A DNA stretch of 43,940 bases from an uncultured Lachnospiraceae bacterium (GTDB lineage Bacteria > Bacillota > Clostridia > Lachnospirales > Lachnospiraceae): contig CATJHO010000132.1 in NCBI GenBank assembly GCA_949740535.1, positions 1 to 43,940 of the forward strand, read 5' to 3'. A program made the position numbers and the translations under genes. The notes beneath the pieces were generated by a model that had not been told where the DNA came from, ran no database searches, and saw nothing but the letters and a program-made list of their open reading frames with translations. Position 1 is the stretch's first letter, and every line of letters starts with the position of its first letter. Positions 25,092 through 33,473 of this stretch are shown here, piece after piece.

Positions 25092-26276
25092 ATGTCGGAA
25101 ACTTATCAGTTCGATAATATTTTACCAGTCGCCCCCTTAAAAATCGCAGCTTTGGACAGCTGTATAGACTTTGCTCAGAAAGTAGACAAGCACCTGGTTA
25201 AATTCCGCCGGACTGCCAATAAGCAGCACCGGGATAATGTTTATTTTCAGGAATACGCCCAGGACTCTTATTTGATTAAATGCTCCTGCCCCCGCTTTGG
25301 AACCGGGGAAGCCAAAGGTTTTTATGGAGAATCTGTGCGTGGAAGCGATCTTTTTATTATGGTGGATGTATGTAACTACAGTCTCACCTACACGGTCTGC
25401 GGACATGAAAACCACATGTCGCCGGACGATCATTTCCAGAACCTGAAACGTATGATTTCCGCTGCTACCGGCAAGGCCCACCGAATCAATGTTGTTATGC
25501 CGTTTCTCTATGAAGGACGCCAGCATAAGCGCACCAACCGCGAGTCTTTGGACTGCGCTCTTGCCCTTCAGGAGCTGCGCAACATGGGTGTCACCAATAT
25601 CATTACGTTTGATGCCCACGATCCCAGAGTGCAGAATGCCACTCCCCTAAACGGCTTCGACAATTTCCAGCCGCCCTACCAGTTTATCAAAGCCCTGCTG
25701 CGCACAGAGCCGGATATGCAGGTTGACAATGAGCATCTGATGATCATTGCTCCGGATGAGGGCGCCATGGAGCGGGCTGTATATTTTTCCAATGTTCTGG
25801 GCATTGATCTGGGTATGTTCTACAAGCGCAGAGATTACTCTACGGTTATTAACGGAAAGAATCCCATTGTTGCCCATGAATTTTTGGGAGATTCTCTTAC
25901 CGGCAAGGATGTTATCATCATCGACGATATGATTTCCTCCGGAGGAAGTATGCTGGATGTAGCCAAACAGATGAAGGAACGGGGCGCCCGGCATGTCTAT
26001 ATCTGCTGTACCTTTGGTCTCTTTACTGACGGATTTCAGAAGTTTGACGAATACTATGAAAAGGGATATATCACCCGCATCGTGACCACCAACCTGAATT
26101 ACCGTTCTCCAGAACTGCTCTCCAAGCCTTACTACACAGAGGCAGATATGACCAAGTTTCTGGCAAGAATCATTGACACACTGAACCACGATTTTTCCGC
26201 GGACAAGATCAATACGCCCACCGATAAAATCCGCAGACTGATTTCCAAGCAGGGACGGCAGAATCAGGGCCTATGA
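25092..26276 (+). CDS. prs: Ribose-phosphate pyrophosphokinase (long clostridial form)
   Basis: A 394-residue PRPP synthetase, which makes phosphoribosyl pyrophosphate from ribose 5-phosphate and ATP for nucleotide, histidine and tryptophan synthesis. The PRPP-binding loop VIIIDDMISSGGSM is clear, as is FDAHDPRVQNATP. It is about 80 residues longer than the usual bacterial Prs (about 315), with extra sequence at the N-terminus and around the central region, so it may be a second, specialised enzyme; the canonical prs could be elsewhere. GGAGG lies close upstream of the ATG. It overlaps the phosphoesterase gene by 4 bases. Confidence 0.9.
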   Translation: MSETYQFDNILPVAPLKIAALDSCIDFAQKVDKHLVKFRRTANKQHRDNVYFQEYAQDSYLIKCSCPRFGTGEAKGFYGESVRGSDLFIMVDVCNYSLTYTVCGHENHMSPDDHFQNLKRMISAATGKAHRINVVMPFLYEGRQHKRTNRESLDCALALQELRNMGVTNIITFDAHDPRVQNATPLNGFDNFQPPYQFIKALLRTEPDMQVDNEHLMIIAPDEGAMERAVYFSNVLGIDLGMFYKRRDYSTVINGKNPIVAHEFLGDSLTGKDVIIIDDMISSGGSMLDVAKQMKERGARHVYICCTFGLFTDGFQKFDEYYEKGYITRIVTTNLNYRSPELLSKPYYTEADMTKFLARIIDTLNHDFSADKINTPTDKIRRLISKQGRQNQGL

Positions 26277-26884
26277 AAATTTTAGCAGTTTCAGATACGG
26301 AATCCCGTTATCTCTGGGACGATTTCCGCAGAGAGAAGCTTTCAGATATTGATCTCATCCTCTCCTGCGGAGATCTGAATCCCCTTTACCTTTCCTTTTT
26401 GGCCACCTTTTTTCATGGCCCAATCCTTTATGTCCACGGCAACCATGACGGGGTCTATGAGGTATCTCCGCCCTATGGATGTATCTGTGTTGAAGACCAA
26501 ATCTATGAATATCAGGGGCTGCGGATTCTGGGTCTTGGAGGGTCTATGCGCTACAAGGAAGGCCCCCACCAGTATACCCAGCGTGAGATGAACGCCCGGA
26601 TCCGGCGGCTCTGGCTTTCCATAAAGCGCCATAAAGGATTTGATATTCTGCTGACCCATGCTCCTGCATATCATCTCAATGATGAGGAAAATCTGCCTCA
26701 TCAGGGATTTCAGGGCTTTCTGCATTTGATGGAACGTTACCAGCCGTCTCACTTTGTCCATGGACATATCCATCTGTCCTACAACTACCGGCTCCCCCGT
26801 ATCTGTACCTACCAGAATACAACGGTTATAAACGCCTATGAGCGGACAATTTTTGAAATTCCCACTTCCCGAAAGGAGCTCTAA
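26273..26884 (+). CDS. Calcineurin-like metallophosphoesterase
   Basis: A 203-residue cytosolic phosphoesterase. Motifs in order are SDTES (Asp7), SCGDLN (Asp32), VHGNHD, LLTHAP and HGHIH, as in the family's two-metal site. The first motif is DxE where DxH is usual, which I believe is a feature of this clostridial subgroup. Substrate unknown. The start ATG overlaps the prs stop in ATGA, so translation is coupled; the BMP-domain gene follows after 3 bases, making a three-gene operon. Confidence 0.88.
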   Translation: MKILAVSDTESRYLWDDFRREKLSDIDLILSCGDLNPLYLSFLATFFHGPILYVHGNHDGVYEVSPPYGCICVEDQIYEYQGLRILGLGGSMRYKEGPHQYTQREMNARIRRLWLSIKRHKGFDILLTHAPAYHLNDEENLPHQGFQGFLHLMERYQPSHFVHGHIHLSYNYRLPRICTYQNTTVINAYERTIFEIPTSRKEL

Positions 26885-26887
26885 CCT

Positions 26888-28807
26888 ATGGAAGACTATG
26901 CAAAAGCCAGAAAGCTGGCACAGAAAGCATACCGGACTGCCCTCTTAAAAGGCAGCTACCCCTATCTTCCGGTATTGGATGAAATACTTTCTTTCACAAA
27001 AACCGCCTCGGAAACCGATCTGGGGCTGGTGGATATTCCCCTGGATCAGATTGCCGGTACGAAAACTGCCGGAAGAACGCAGGCCTTCGCAGGCAATTTT
27101 ATGCCGCTTCTTCCAGAAGATTCAGAATTTGCCGCCAAATGGATTTCACTTTACCATGCCCATCTGGACGAGGGGATCCGGGATCCGATCAAGGCCTGTG
27201 AATTCATGAACCGTTTCTACGTCATCGAGGGAAACAAGCGGGTCAGCGTGCTCAAATATTCCGATGCAGTCAGTATCAGCGGCCATGTCACCCGCATCCT
27301 CCCGGAAAAGAACGATTCCAAAGAGGTGCGGATTTACTATGAATTCCTGGACTTCTACAAGCTGACCTCCATCAATTATCTGTGGTTCAGCCAGGAAGGA
27401 AGCTTCCCCCATCTTCTGAAGCTGTTGGGAAAGACACCGGATCACATCTGGAGCGACGACGAACGGATGGATTTCCATTCTGCTTATATTCATTTTACAG
27501 ATGTTTTCGAGGAAAAGGGCGGCCGCAAGCTTCCACTGACGCCTGGAGACGCATTTCTCCTCTACCTGGATGTCTGCGGCTACGATGGACTTCCGGAAAA
27601 GCCGCACAGCCAGATCCGCACAGAGCTTGGAAAGCTGTGGAAGGATTTCACTATCTTTCCCCAGAAGCCGCCTCTGGAGCTCAGTATGCAGCCTGCGGCC
27701 CAGACAGGCCGGCCGGTAATCAGCCGCCTGCTCCCCGCAGCTTCCACTCCTCTGAAAATTGCCTTTCTTCATGACAAGACGGCGGAAACCTCCAGCTGGA
27801 CCTATGGCCATGAACTTGGACGCCAGCATCTGAATCAGGTTTTGGCCGGACAGGTGGAAACTATCTCCTGCGAAAATATCAATTCCGAAGAATCCGGGCG
27901 AAAAGCCATTGACGACGCCGTGTCCAAGGGATGTAAGGTGATCTTCACCACCAGTCCAAAACTCCTTGGCACCAGTCTCAAGGCCGCTGTCCGTTATCCG
28001 GACATAAAGCTCTTAAACTGTTCCCTGCAGACCTACAGCGGCCATCTGCGGACCTATTACGGCCGCCTCTATGAGGCCAAATTCCTGACCGGAGCACTGG
28101 CCGGCATCCTGACCGACACGCCTCATGTGGGCTATCTGGCCGATTATCCTATCTATGGGATGCTCGCCAATATCAATGCCTTTGCCCTGGGTGTAAAAAT
28201 GACTAACCCGGAGGCAGTCGTTCATCTGGAGTGGAGCACGGTAAAAGACAGTCATCCGGACGAGGTCTTCCGGCAGAAGGGTATTTCCTACGTCTCCGGA
28301 CAGGATCTGATAACTCCCCGGCACGCTTCCCGCAAGTTCGGACTCTACGACATCCGCGGCGGAGAGATGATAAACGTGGCCTCTCCCATCTGGCACTGGG
28401 GAAAATTTTACGAGCGGATCATCCGTGACATTTTGAAGGGTTCCTGGAAACAGAAGGAAAGCCAGACCAAATCCATCCACTACTGGTGGGGAATTTCTTC
28501 CGGCATGATTGATGTTATCTGTTCCAAAGACCTCCCGTCCGGAGCCGGATGGCTGTTAAACCTGATCCGGCGGGAAATCTCTGATTCCGGTTTCAATCCC
28601 TTCTCAAGTCCTCTGCAGGATCAGGAAGGCAGCTGGAAAAATCAGCCCGGAAACTGCCTGTCACCCGAAGAGATTATTACCATGGACTGGCTCCTCAATA
28701 ATGTGGAGGGCAAAATTCCTTCCATGGATGCTCTCGTGGAAGAAGCACGTCCTATGATACTCCTGCAGGGTATCCGGCAGTTCCTTGGCACAGCTTCCGG
28801 ATCTTAA
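26888..28807 (+). CDS. Cytosolic ParB-like / BMP (PnrA-like) fusion protein
   Basis: A 639-residue protein with no signal peptide and no membrane helix. Residues about 47-140 resemble a ParB/sulfiredoxin-fold domain (VDIPLDQIAGTKTAGR, GIRDPIKACEF, FYVIEGNKRVSVLKY). Residues about 288-530 match a basic membrane protein/PnrA domain (LKIAFLHDKTAETSSWTYGH, VIFTTSPKLLGTSLKAA, GYLADYPIYGMLANINAFALGV), a family that usually serves as a secreted nucleoside-binding lipoprotein. Lack of export suggests an intracellular nucleoside or related sensor. It is in an operon with PRPP synthetase, which fits purine or pyrimidine metabolism. AAAGGAG precedes the ATG by nine bases. Confidence 0.75.
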   Translation: MEDYAKARKLAQKAYRTALLKGSYPYLPVLDEILSFTKTASETDLGLVDIPLDQIAGTKTAGRTQAFAGNFMPLLPEDSEFAAKWISLYHAHLDEGIRDPIKACEFMNRFYVIEGNKRVSVLKYSDAVSISGHVTRILPEKNDSKEVRIYYEFLDFYKLTSINYLWFSQEGSFPHLLKLLGKTPDHIWSDDERMDFHSAYIHFTDVFEEKGGRKLPLTPGDAFLLYLDVCGYDGLPEKPHSQIRTELGKLWKDFTIFPQKPPLELSMQPAAQTGRPVISRLLPAASTPLKIAFLHDKTAETSSWTYGHELGRQHLNQVLAGQVETISCENINSEESGRKAIDDAVSKGCKVIFTTSPKLLGTSLKAAVRYPDIKLLNCSLQTYSGHLRTYYGRLYEAKFLTGALAGILTDTPHVGYLADYPIYGMLANINAFALGVKMTNPEAVVHLEWSTVKDSHPDEVFRQKGISYVSGQDLITPRHASRKFGLYDIRGGEMINVASPIWHWGKFYERIIRDILKGSWKQKESQTKSIHYWWGISSGMIDVICSKDLPSGAGWLLNLIRREISDSGFNPFSSPLQDQEGSWKNQPGNCLSPEEIITMDWLLNNVEGKIPSMDALVEEARPMILLQGIRQFLGTASGS

Positions 28808-28860
28808 TAAAAAATTAAACTTTTAGTGCAAAAAATCGAAAAAAGTGGACGGAAACCCTC

Positions 28861-28889
28861 TGGACATTACGGAAAATTAGTAGTATACT
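28861..28889 (+). promoter_or_regulatory. Promoter for the DUF1307 lipoprotein gene
   Basis: -35 TGGACA (28861-28866) and -10 TATACT (28884-28889), 17-base spacer. Directly after, around +1, lies an inverted repeat at 28899-28921. Confidence 0.7.
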
Positions 28890-28898
28890 TTCTTATTG

Positions 28899-28921
28899 GT
28901 ACACCACATTTATAGGTGTAC
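28899..28921. promoter_or_regulatory. Inverted repeat at the transcription start of the lipoprotein gene
   Basis: GTACACC (28899-28905) and GGTGTAC (28915-28921) are perfect inverted 7-mers, 9 bases apart, ten bases after the -10. The position suits an operator for a dimeric repressor, or a 5'-end hairpin of the mRNA. Confidence 0.45.
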
Positions 28922-28957
28922 AAAATTAATACCTGTTTAGAGAGGGGAAAAGGAAAA

Positions 28958-29416
28958 ATGAAAAAGCTTGTAAGTGTAGTAATGGTGCTCTGTATGACTC
29001 TGGCTCTGACCGCCTGCGGCAAGGAGCAGTCTGCATCCTATCGTATGGAGACAGAGCAGGGTGGTATTGCCATGACAGATACCATGGCTCTGGATGCAAA
29101 GGGTGACAAGATTCACACCATCACCGAGACCATCACGATGGATCTGTCCAGTCTGGACGAGGCTACTCAGGAGGAGCGTTTTGCTTCCTGTGATGAGCTG
29201 GTTGCGCAGTACTCTGCTGTTGAAGGCGTAACGGCTGAAGGTTCCAGTGACGCAGGTGTTTATACGCTGGTTGTTACCATCGACGCAACCGGAAACGCTG
29301 TAACGGATCTGGCTGAGGCTAATCTTCTTCAGATTCAGGGCGACGGCAGCAAGCTGTCCTTAAAGGCTACCGGCGAAGCTCTGGAAGCAGGCGGATATTC
29401 TAAGGTTGAAGAGTAA
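28958..29416 (+). CDS. DUF1307 (YehR-like) lipoprotein
   Basis: A 152-residue lipoprotein with signal peptide and lipobox LTAC at Cys20. The mature part (KGDKIHTITETITMDLSSLDEATQEERFA) is typical of YehR/DUF1307, whose members are small exported proteins without established function. Acidic and soluble once anchored. The ATG at 28958 has AGAGGGGAAAAGG just upstream and yields a proper signal peptide; an earlier in-frame ATG (28916) falls in the inverted repeat region. Monocistronic, with a strong terminator at 29464-29509. Confidence 0.9.
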   Translation: MKKLVSVVMVLCMTLALTACGKEQSASYRMETEQGGIAMTDTMALDAKGDKIHTITETITMDLSSLDEATQEERFASCDELVAQYSAVEGVTAEGSSDAGVYTLVVTIDATGNAVTDLAEANLLQIQGDGSKLSLKATGEALEAGGYSKVEE

Positions 29417-29463
29417 TCTGTCGAAAAAGGTTCCAACATAATGAAGAACAGGTAACCGAACAT

Positions 29464-29509
29464 AAAAGAACACCTTCCTGACCGCAGAGCGGACGGAAGG
29501 TGTTCTTTT
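29464..29509. terminator. Bidirectional terminator between converging genes
   Basis: AAAAGAACACCTTCC (29464-29478) pairs with GGAAGGTGTTCTTTT (29495-29509), a perfect 15-bp stem; the loop can form an additional CCGC/GCGG stem. T-rich ends on both strands allow it to terminate the lipoprotein gene (plus) and azlD (minus). Confidence 0.9.
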
Positions 29510-29518
29510 TATACTTCT

Positions 29519-29845
29519 TTAAAATACCATCTGCACCAGCAGCATATAGCAGATGGTTCCGCCTGCTATGGAGAGCAGCATCTGCCTCTTCCACAGGTGA
29601 AGGCCTGCCACAAGAAGAATACTTATAAGTTCCGGTATTCCATGGCTTCCTGTACATATACTTACTCCTTTAAGGCAGTAAACCACCAAAAGTCCAAATA
29701 CAGCCGGCGGAAGTACCTTTCCCAAGTATTGAATGTATGGGGGCGCAGGCTTTCCTGCCGGAAAGATCAGAAACGGCAGGAAGCGGGTCAGCATGGTTCC
29801 CAGCACCACCATTCCAATTGTAAGCATCTGTTGTGTAAGTGTCAT
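29519..29845 (-). CDS. azlD: Branched-chain amino acid exporter small subunit
   Basis: A 108-residue membrane protein with four hydrophobic segments and the AzlD start pattern ([19 protein letters not shown], then [14 protein letters not shown]). AzlD pairs with AzlC to export branched-chain amino acids and analogues such as azaleucine. It follows azlC after 38 bases and has AGAGGAG six bases before the ATG. Confidence 0.9.
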   Translation of the reverse strand: MTLTQQMLTIGMVVLGTMLTRFLPFLIFPAGKPAPPYIQYLGKVLPPAVFGLLVVYCLKGVSICTGSHGIPELISILLVAGLHLWKRQMLLSIAGGTICYMLLVQMVF

Positions 29846-29883
29846 ATGTATCTCCTCTTTTCTGCCGCTCTGCCGGCTCCCGG

Positions 29884-30618
29884 TTATTCTTTCTTATCTC
29901 TGCTGCGCTGCGCCGGCTCCTGCCTCTTTAGAGGGCTTCGGAAAAATGTCAGAACCGCAAGAACCGCCAGCATGGCAGGAATCATAAAATTTTCCGCCCC
30001 AAAGACAGGCAGGCATAACAGTCCAATGCCCAGTCCCGCCAAGGAGCTGAAATGATTCTTTTCTTTGCTCCACTGCTCTATAAAAATTACAACAAACAAC
30101 GCCGTCATAACAAACTCCAGCCCCTCCGTACGAAAGCGGATCCAAGAGCCAAAAATTCCCCCAAGCGCTGCCCCGAAGAACCAGTAAAAATGATTCAGCA
30201 GGGTGACAGAAAACATAAACCATCCCCGGTCAATTCCTTCCGGAATTTCAGCTGAATAATTAATGGAAAAACTCTCGTCACACATACCGAAAATCAAATA
30301 AAAATCCTTCCATCCATTTCCCCGGTACCGATCCAGCATGGAAAGTCCGTAAAACAAATGCCGGGCATTGATCATCAAAGTCACAGCCAAAGCCTCAAGG
30401 GGCTGAAAGGCTCCCAGCAGAAGATTCACCGCCACAAACTCCGCGGAACCGGCAAAAACAGTCAGGCTCATCAGCATGGGATACCAGAAGCGAAAGCCTG
30501 ATACATTCATGTAAATACCATAGGTCATTCCAAGAAACCAGAAACCTGCAAAAATGGGGATTGTATGGGGAAATGCGGCTTTCAACGCGCTCTTCCATTT
30601 TTTCTTCTCTTCCATCAT
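29884..30618 (-). CDS. azlC: Branched-chain amino acid exporter large subunit
   Basis: A protein of about 244 residues with the AzlC pattern: [51 protein letters not shown] and DESFSI. It forms the exporter with AzlD. Two adjacent ATGs (30618 and 30615) follow GAGG at 4 and 7 bases; either may be used. A promoter at 30685-30713 drives it from just beyond the XRE gene stop. Together with leuC, ilvN and ilvC this makes branched-chain amino acids a theme of the window. Confidence 0.92.
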   Translation of the reverse strand: MMEEKKKWKSALKAAFPHTIPIFAGFWFLGMTYGIYMNVSGFRFWYPMLMSLTVFAGSAEFVAVNLLLGAFQPLEALAVTLMINARHLFYGLSMLDRYRGNGWKDFYLIFGMCDESFSINYSAEIPEGIDRGWFMFSVTLLNHFYWFFGAALGGIFGSWIRFRTEGLEFVMTALFVVIFIEQWSKEKNHFSSLAGLGIGLLCLPVFGAENFMIPAMLAVLAVLTFFRSPLKRQEPAQRSRDKKE

Positions 30619-30684
30619 CAAACCTCACCACGGAAATTCATTTATCAATCTTGTCACGAGCGGGTAAATGCCCAATATTTAGTT

Positions 30685-30713
30685 ATTATATAAAAATCCA
30701 TGGGAGAACGCAA
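30685..30713 (-). promoter_or_regulatory. Promoter for azlCD
   Basis: Minus-strand -35 TTGCGT (30708-30713) and perfect -10 TATAAT (30685-30690) with a 17-base spacer, immediately downstream of the XRE gene stop codon. Confidence 0.7.
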
Positions 30714-30717
30714 GTCT

Positions 30718-31563
30718 TCAATGACTGAAACGGCTTCTCAATCCAAAGCAGACAGCCATAAATAAAAGCAGCAGCATCCACATAAACTGCGTGAACCATA
30801 ACGCGCCGCTCCTGCCCATCCTGTGGAAAAATGCAGTTACAATACCGTTTATCCCATATTCTTCTGCAGCCAGAATCAGACAGATCATGCTTAGAGCAAA
30901 ATACTTTCTGTGGTTCCATTTATATGCTGCGACAAGATAAATCCCCCACAGACCCAGAAGTCCTGCCGCCGCTATACAGATTCCCATGGTACGCAGAAGC
31001 GGAACCTCAAGAAGAATGCTCAGTACTATCAGGTAAGGAGCGGTAAGGGCGCTGAACACAAGCAGGCTCTTGCGGATTCGATTTGTTTCTGCCCAAAAAA
31101 GCGGCGCAAGCACACCCCAGGCAGCTGATAGAGACACAAGCACAAGCCAGGACCAGGAAAGGGCTCCTGATACGGCAAAATCGCAAATAAAACATACCAC
31201 AGCTCCAAGAAGAAACACAAATGACAGTCCTGCAAAAAATACTGCCCGCATCCGCTTCACTCTTAAGGAAGCGGATTTTCCAGAATACGCCAATGCCTCA
31301 TGCACCACAGTCTCAGTTCCCGCTTCTACGGCACCTTCCTCCCGCTCTCCCTTCAGCAGTTCTCCCACAGATACTCCCAGCGCTTCCGCCAGCGGAATTA
31401 AGAGGCTGATATCCGGACTGCTCACAGACCGCTCCCATTTCGAAACTGCCTTATCCGTCACTCCCAGCCGGTCAGCCAAATCCTTTTGTGTGAGACCTCT
31501 GGCTTTTCTCAGTTCCAGTATCAATCCGGCCATTTTTTCCTGTCTGTTTTTCTCCTGTTCCAT
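30718..31563 (-). CDS. Membrane-bound XRE-family regulator
   Basis: A 281-residue protein. Residues 13-70 are a Cro/C1-type helix-turn-helix (ILELRKARGLTQKDLADRLG, VTDKAVSKWERSVSSPDI). After a linker, residues from about 107 hold roughly five to six hydrophobic segments. This HTH-plus-membrane architecture is common in Lachnospiraceae and suggests a regulator that responds to membrane state or peptides. The azlCD genes follow 100 bases downstream with their own promoter, so they may or may not be its targets. GAGGAG eight bases before the ATG supports the start; an earlier open stretch is not coding. Confidence 0.88.
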   Translation of the reverse strand: MEQEKNRQEKMAGLILELRKARGLTQKDLADRLGVTDKAVSKWERSVSSPDISLLIPLAEALGVSVGELLKGEREEGAVEAGTETVVHEALAYSGKSASLRVKRMRAVFFAGLSFVFLLGAVVCFICDFAVSGALSWSWLVLVSLSAAWGVLAPLFWAETNRIRKSLLVFSALTAPYLIVLSILLEVPLLRTMGICIAAAGLLGLWGIYLVAAYKWNHRKYFALSMICLILAAEEYGINGIVTAFFHRMGRSGALWFTQFMWMLLLLFMAVCFGLRSRFSH

Positions 31564-31660
31564 TATAATAACTCCTCTTTTTCTAATAATAACACGTAAA
31601 GCTGTCAAAAAACAGGCCTTACGCTTATTTCCAGACAGCTTCTTGTTCTGGATAACTCCT

Positions 31661-31689
31661 AGTATAAAAGACTTTTCCAGGTATAACAA
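31661..31689 (-). promoter_or_regulatory. Promoter for the XRE regulator
   Basis: Minus-strand -35 TTGTTA (31684-31689) and -10 TATACT (31661-31666), 17-base spacer, giving an about 95-base leader in which TCCAGA and TCTGGA can form a 6-bp stem. The intergenic region 31564-31900 otherwise holds the opposing promoter at 31837-31866 and a 10-bp palindrome TATACGTATA at 31786-31795. Confidence 0.6.
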
Positions 31690-31836
31690 CCGATTTGCGG
31701 TTTAGCCCTGTAACTCTACCGCTGGTTTACCACCCTTTTTTTGTTATTTTTATCTCTTGCGCCGTCTTTTCCATCTGGCTTCTCATATACGTATACACAA
31801 ACCCGCACTCTGCCCCAAACGTGTACAGCAAAATCG

Positions 31837-31866
31837 TTGAATTCTGCAAAAGTTTTATGTTATAAT
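31837..31866 (+). promoter_or_regulatory. Promoter for the UPF0303 gene
   Basis: -35 TTGAAT (31837-31842) and perfect -10 TATAAT (31861-31866) with an 18-base spacer, 34 bases before the ATG. Confidence 0.75.
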
Positions 31867-31900
31867 ATAGATAATCTGCAAACCAAAGGAGGCATTACAT

Positions 31901-32398
31901 ATGGGTAATTTTTATTGGGAAAAACACTGGGCGCCTATTTTAGCTGAGCAGGAAAAGCTTCTGCGTTATTCCGAATTTACCAGAGAGATGGCGCTGGAGC
32001 TGGGACTTGCCATACTGAAATCCGCACAGGAAACCTATCACAAAGCTGCTGCAATCCGTATCATTGAGGACGGAACTGTTATTTTTGCTTACAAAATGGC
32101 CGGTACATCCTCTGAAAATGACTGGTGGATGGATCGGAAGCTGGCTGTATCCCGCATGACCGGTATGAGCTCTCTGCGTTCCTATGTGGAGGCAGAACAG
32201 AGTGAACCCCGTCCGGAGTGGATTGCAAGACCGGATAATTATGCCACCTGCGGCGGATGTTTCCCCGTTTTCCCGGCAGAGGGCCAGACTCCCTGGGCAT
32301 ATGTGCTTGTATCCGGCATGGACCATCAGGAAGATCACCAGATCATTGCGGATGCCATGGCCGAGCAGTTAAATGTAACAATCAAACGTGTACTGTAA
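31901..32398 (+). CDS. UPF0303 / heme-degrading-domain-like protein
   Basis: A 165-residue cytosolic protein of the UPF0303 (YBR137W-like, GlcG/HbpS-fold) family: REMALELGLAILKSA near the start, MAGTSSENDWWMDRKLAVSR in the middle and GCFPVFPAEGQTPWAYVLVSG near the end. Some relatives bind heme; the role of this one is unknown. AAAGGAGG lies eight bases before the ATG. Monocistronic, with the terminator at 32404-32460. Confidence 0.85.
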   Translation: MGNFYWEKHWAPILAEQEKLLRYSEFTREMALELGLAILKSAQETYHKAAAIRIIEDGTVIFAYKMAGTSSENDWWMDRKLAVSRMTGMSSLRSYVEAEQSEPRPEWIARPDNYATCGGCFPVFPAEGQTPWAYVLVSGMDHQEDHQIIADAMAEQLNVTIKRVL

Positions 32399-32403
32399 CA
32401 TAG

Positions 32404-32460
32404 AAATATCCCCATAGGAATCATCCATTTACATGGCTGCATTTCCAACTGGGGATATTT
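32404..32460. terminator. Terminator between converging genes
   Basis: AAATATCCCC (32404-32413) pairs with GGGGATATTT (32451-32460), followed on the plus strand by TTATTTATT. The 37-base loop can fold further through CCAT/ATGG. It ends the UPF0303 gene and, on the minus strand, lies just after the TIR-partner gene stop. Confidence 0.75.
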
Positions 32461-32467
32461 TTATTTA

Positions 32468-33331
32468 TTACTCTGCTTTTACATCCATCATGAAACTGGG
32501 AAGCTCCACCGAGTTCCCCTTATATGCCGCCTGTGCTTTTGCACGCTTTACCTTCAATGCCTCCGGTGATGATTCCACCTCAGCACGCGTCTTTCTCTTC
32601 TCCTGCAAAAATGTCCTGTCTCTTTCCAGGGCTTCCTGAATCACGGTATCTTCTGCGCTGTCTGTTCCGGTCTCGTTCTCTGCCGTCTCTGTTTCTGCCG
32701 GTTCTTTTTCCCCGGCGCGTTCTGCCGGTTCTTCGATTCCAAGCTTGGCTGCTTCCCATTCCCTCAGTTCCCGCTCTGCTTCCATCTTCTCCGCCTCTGT
32801 GGGAAGCTGGGCGTATCTGCCGCTCTCTACAAATTTTTGTATGGTTTCTTCCATAACCATATTTTTCTGAAGCTCCTGCCATATAAGACCAAGCTTGGCG
32901 CCTTCGGGTATAGCAGGATTGTTCTTTACATTGTTCACAACGCTTAGGGAAGCTGCCACACGGTTCGTCCTTACCCGCTGTACTTCTTCCTTGGTCTTAC
33001 AGCTTTTCAGCTCTTTTTCATAACTTTTCTGCTCAGCTTCAATGGCCTTCACTTTCTGATAGGTCTGCGGATCATGCTTCTGCAGATACTCCATTTCTTC
33101 CTGCGTCAGCTTCTTGCCGGAAGCCATCTTCGTCCGGATCTGGGAAGAAAGTCTGGCCGTGCCATCCGCCTGAGACCTTCGAATCTCTTCTGCCTGACGC
33201 GCTGTCGGATCAAGCAGTCTGGTGCTTCCATCTGCAGTAAAATCATTATCCTCTTTCTTTTTCTTCCATTTCAACTGCATTTCCATATTTCTGGTATAAG
33301 TGCCTAATGATTGTATCTTTGAAAAATCCAA
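32468..33331 (-). CDS. Charged, probably helical protein downstream of the TIR gene (TTG start)
   Basis: A 287-residue soluble protein rich in Glu, Lys, Gln and Ala. A central block (about 85-180; LTQEEMEYLQKHDPQTYQKV, ELKSCKTKEEVQRVRTNRVA) looks conserved, followed by an acidic, low-complexity stretch (EPAERAGEKEPAETETAEN). I believe similar proteins occur in other Lachnospiraceae, without known function. The likely start is a TTG at 33331, eight bases after GGGAGG; the first in-frame ATG (33286) has no ribosome site. It follows the TIR-repeat gene by 142 bases in the same direction, with no terminator seen between, so it may be its partner. Confidence 0.7.
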   Translation of the reverse strand: MDFSKIQSLGTYTRNMEMQLKWKKKKEDNDFTADGSTRLLDPTARQAEEIRRSQADGTARLSSQIRTKMASGKKLTQEEMEYLQKHDPQTYQKVKAIEAEQKSYEKELKSCKTKEEVQRVRTNRVAASLSVVNNVKNNPAIPEGAKLGLIWQELQKNMVMEETIQKFVESGRYAQLPTEAEKMEAERELREWEAAKLGIEEPAERAGEKEPAETETAENETGTDSAEDTVIQEALERDRTFLQEKRKTRAEVESSPEALKVKRAKAQAAYKGNSVELPSFMMDVKAE

Positions 33332-33473
33332 ATGCTGCACCTCCCTGCTGCGCCTGTATCGTTTAAAACGCAGGGTAAAACTGCCAGAATCACATTGTTC
33401 CCTGCTTCCTGTCTGCCTGTTTGTAATATATATCGGCAGATATTTCCGCTCTCTTAACCCGCATCCAACCGGA

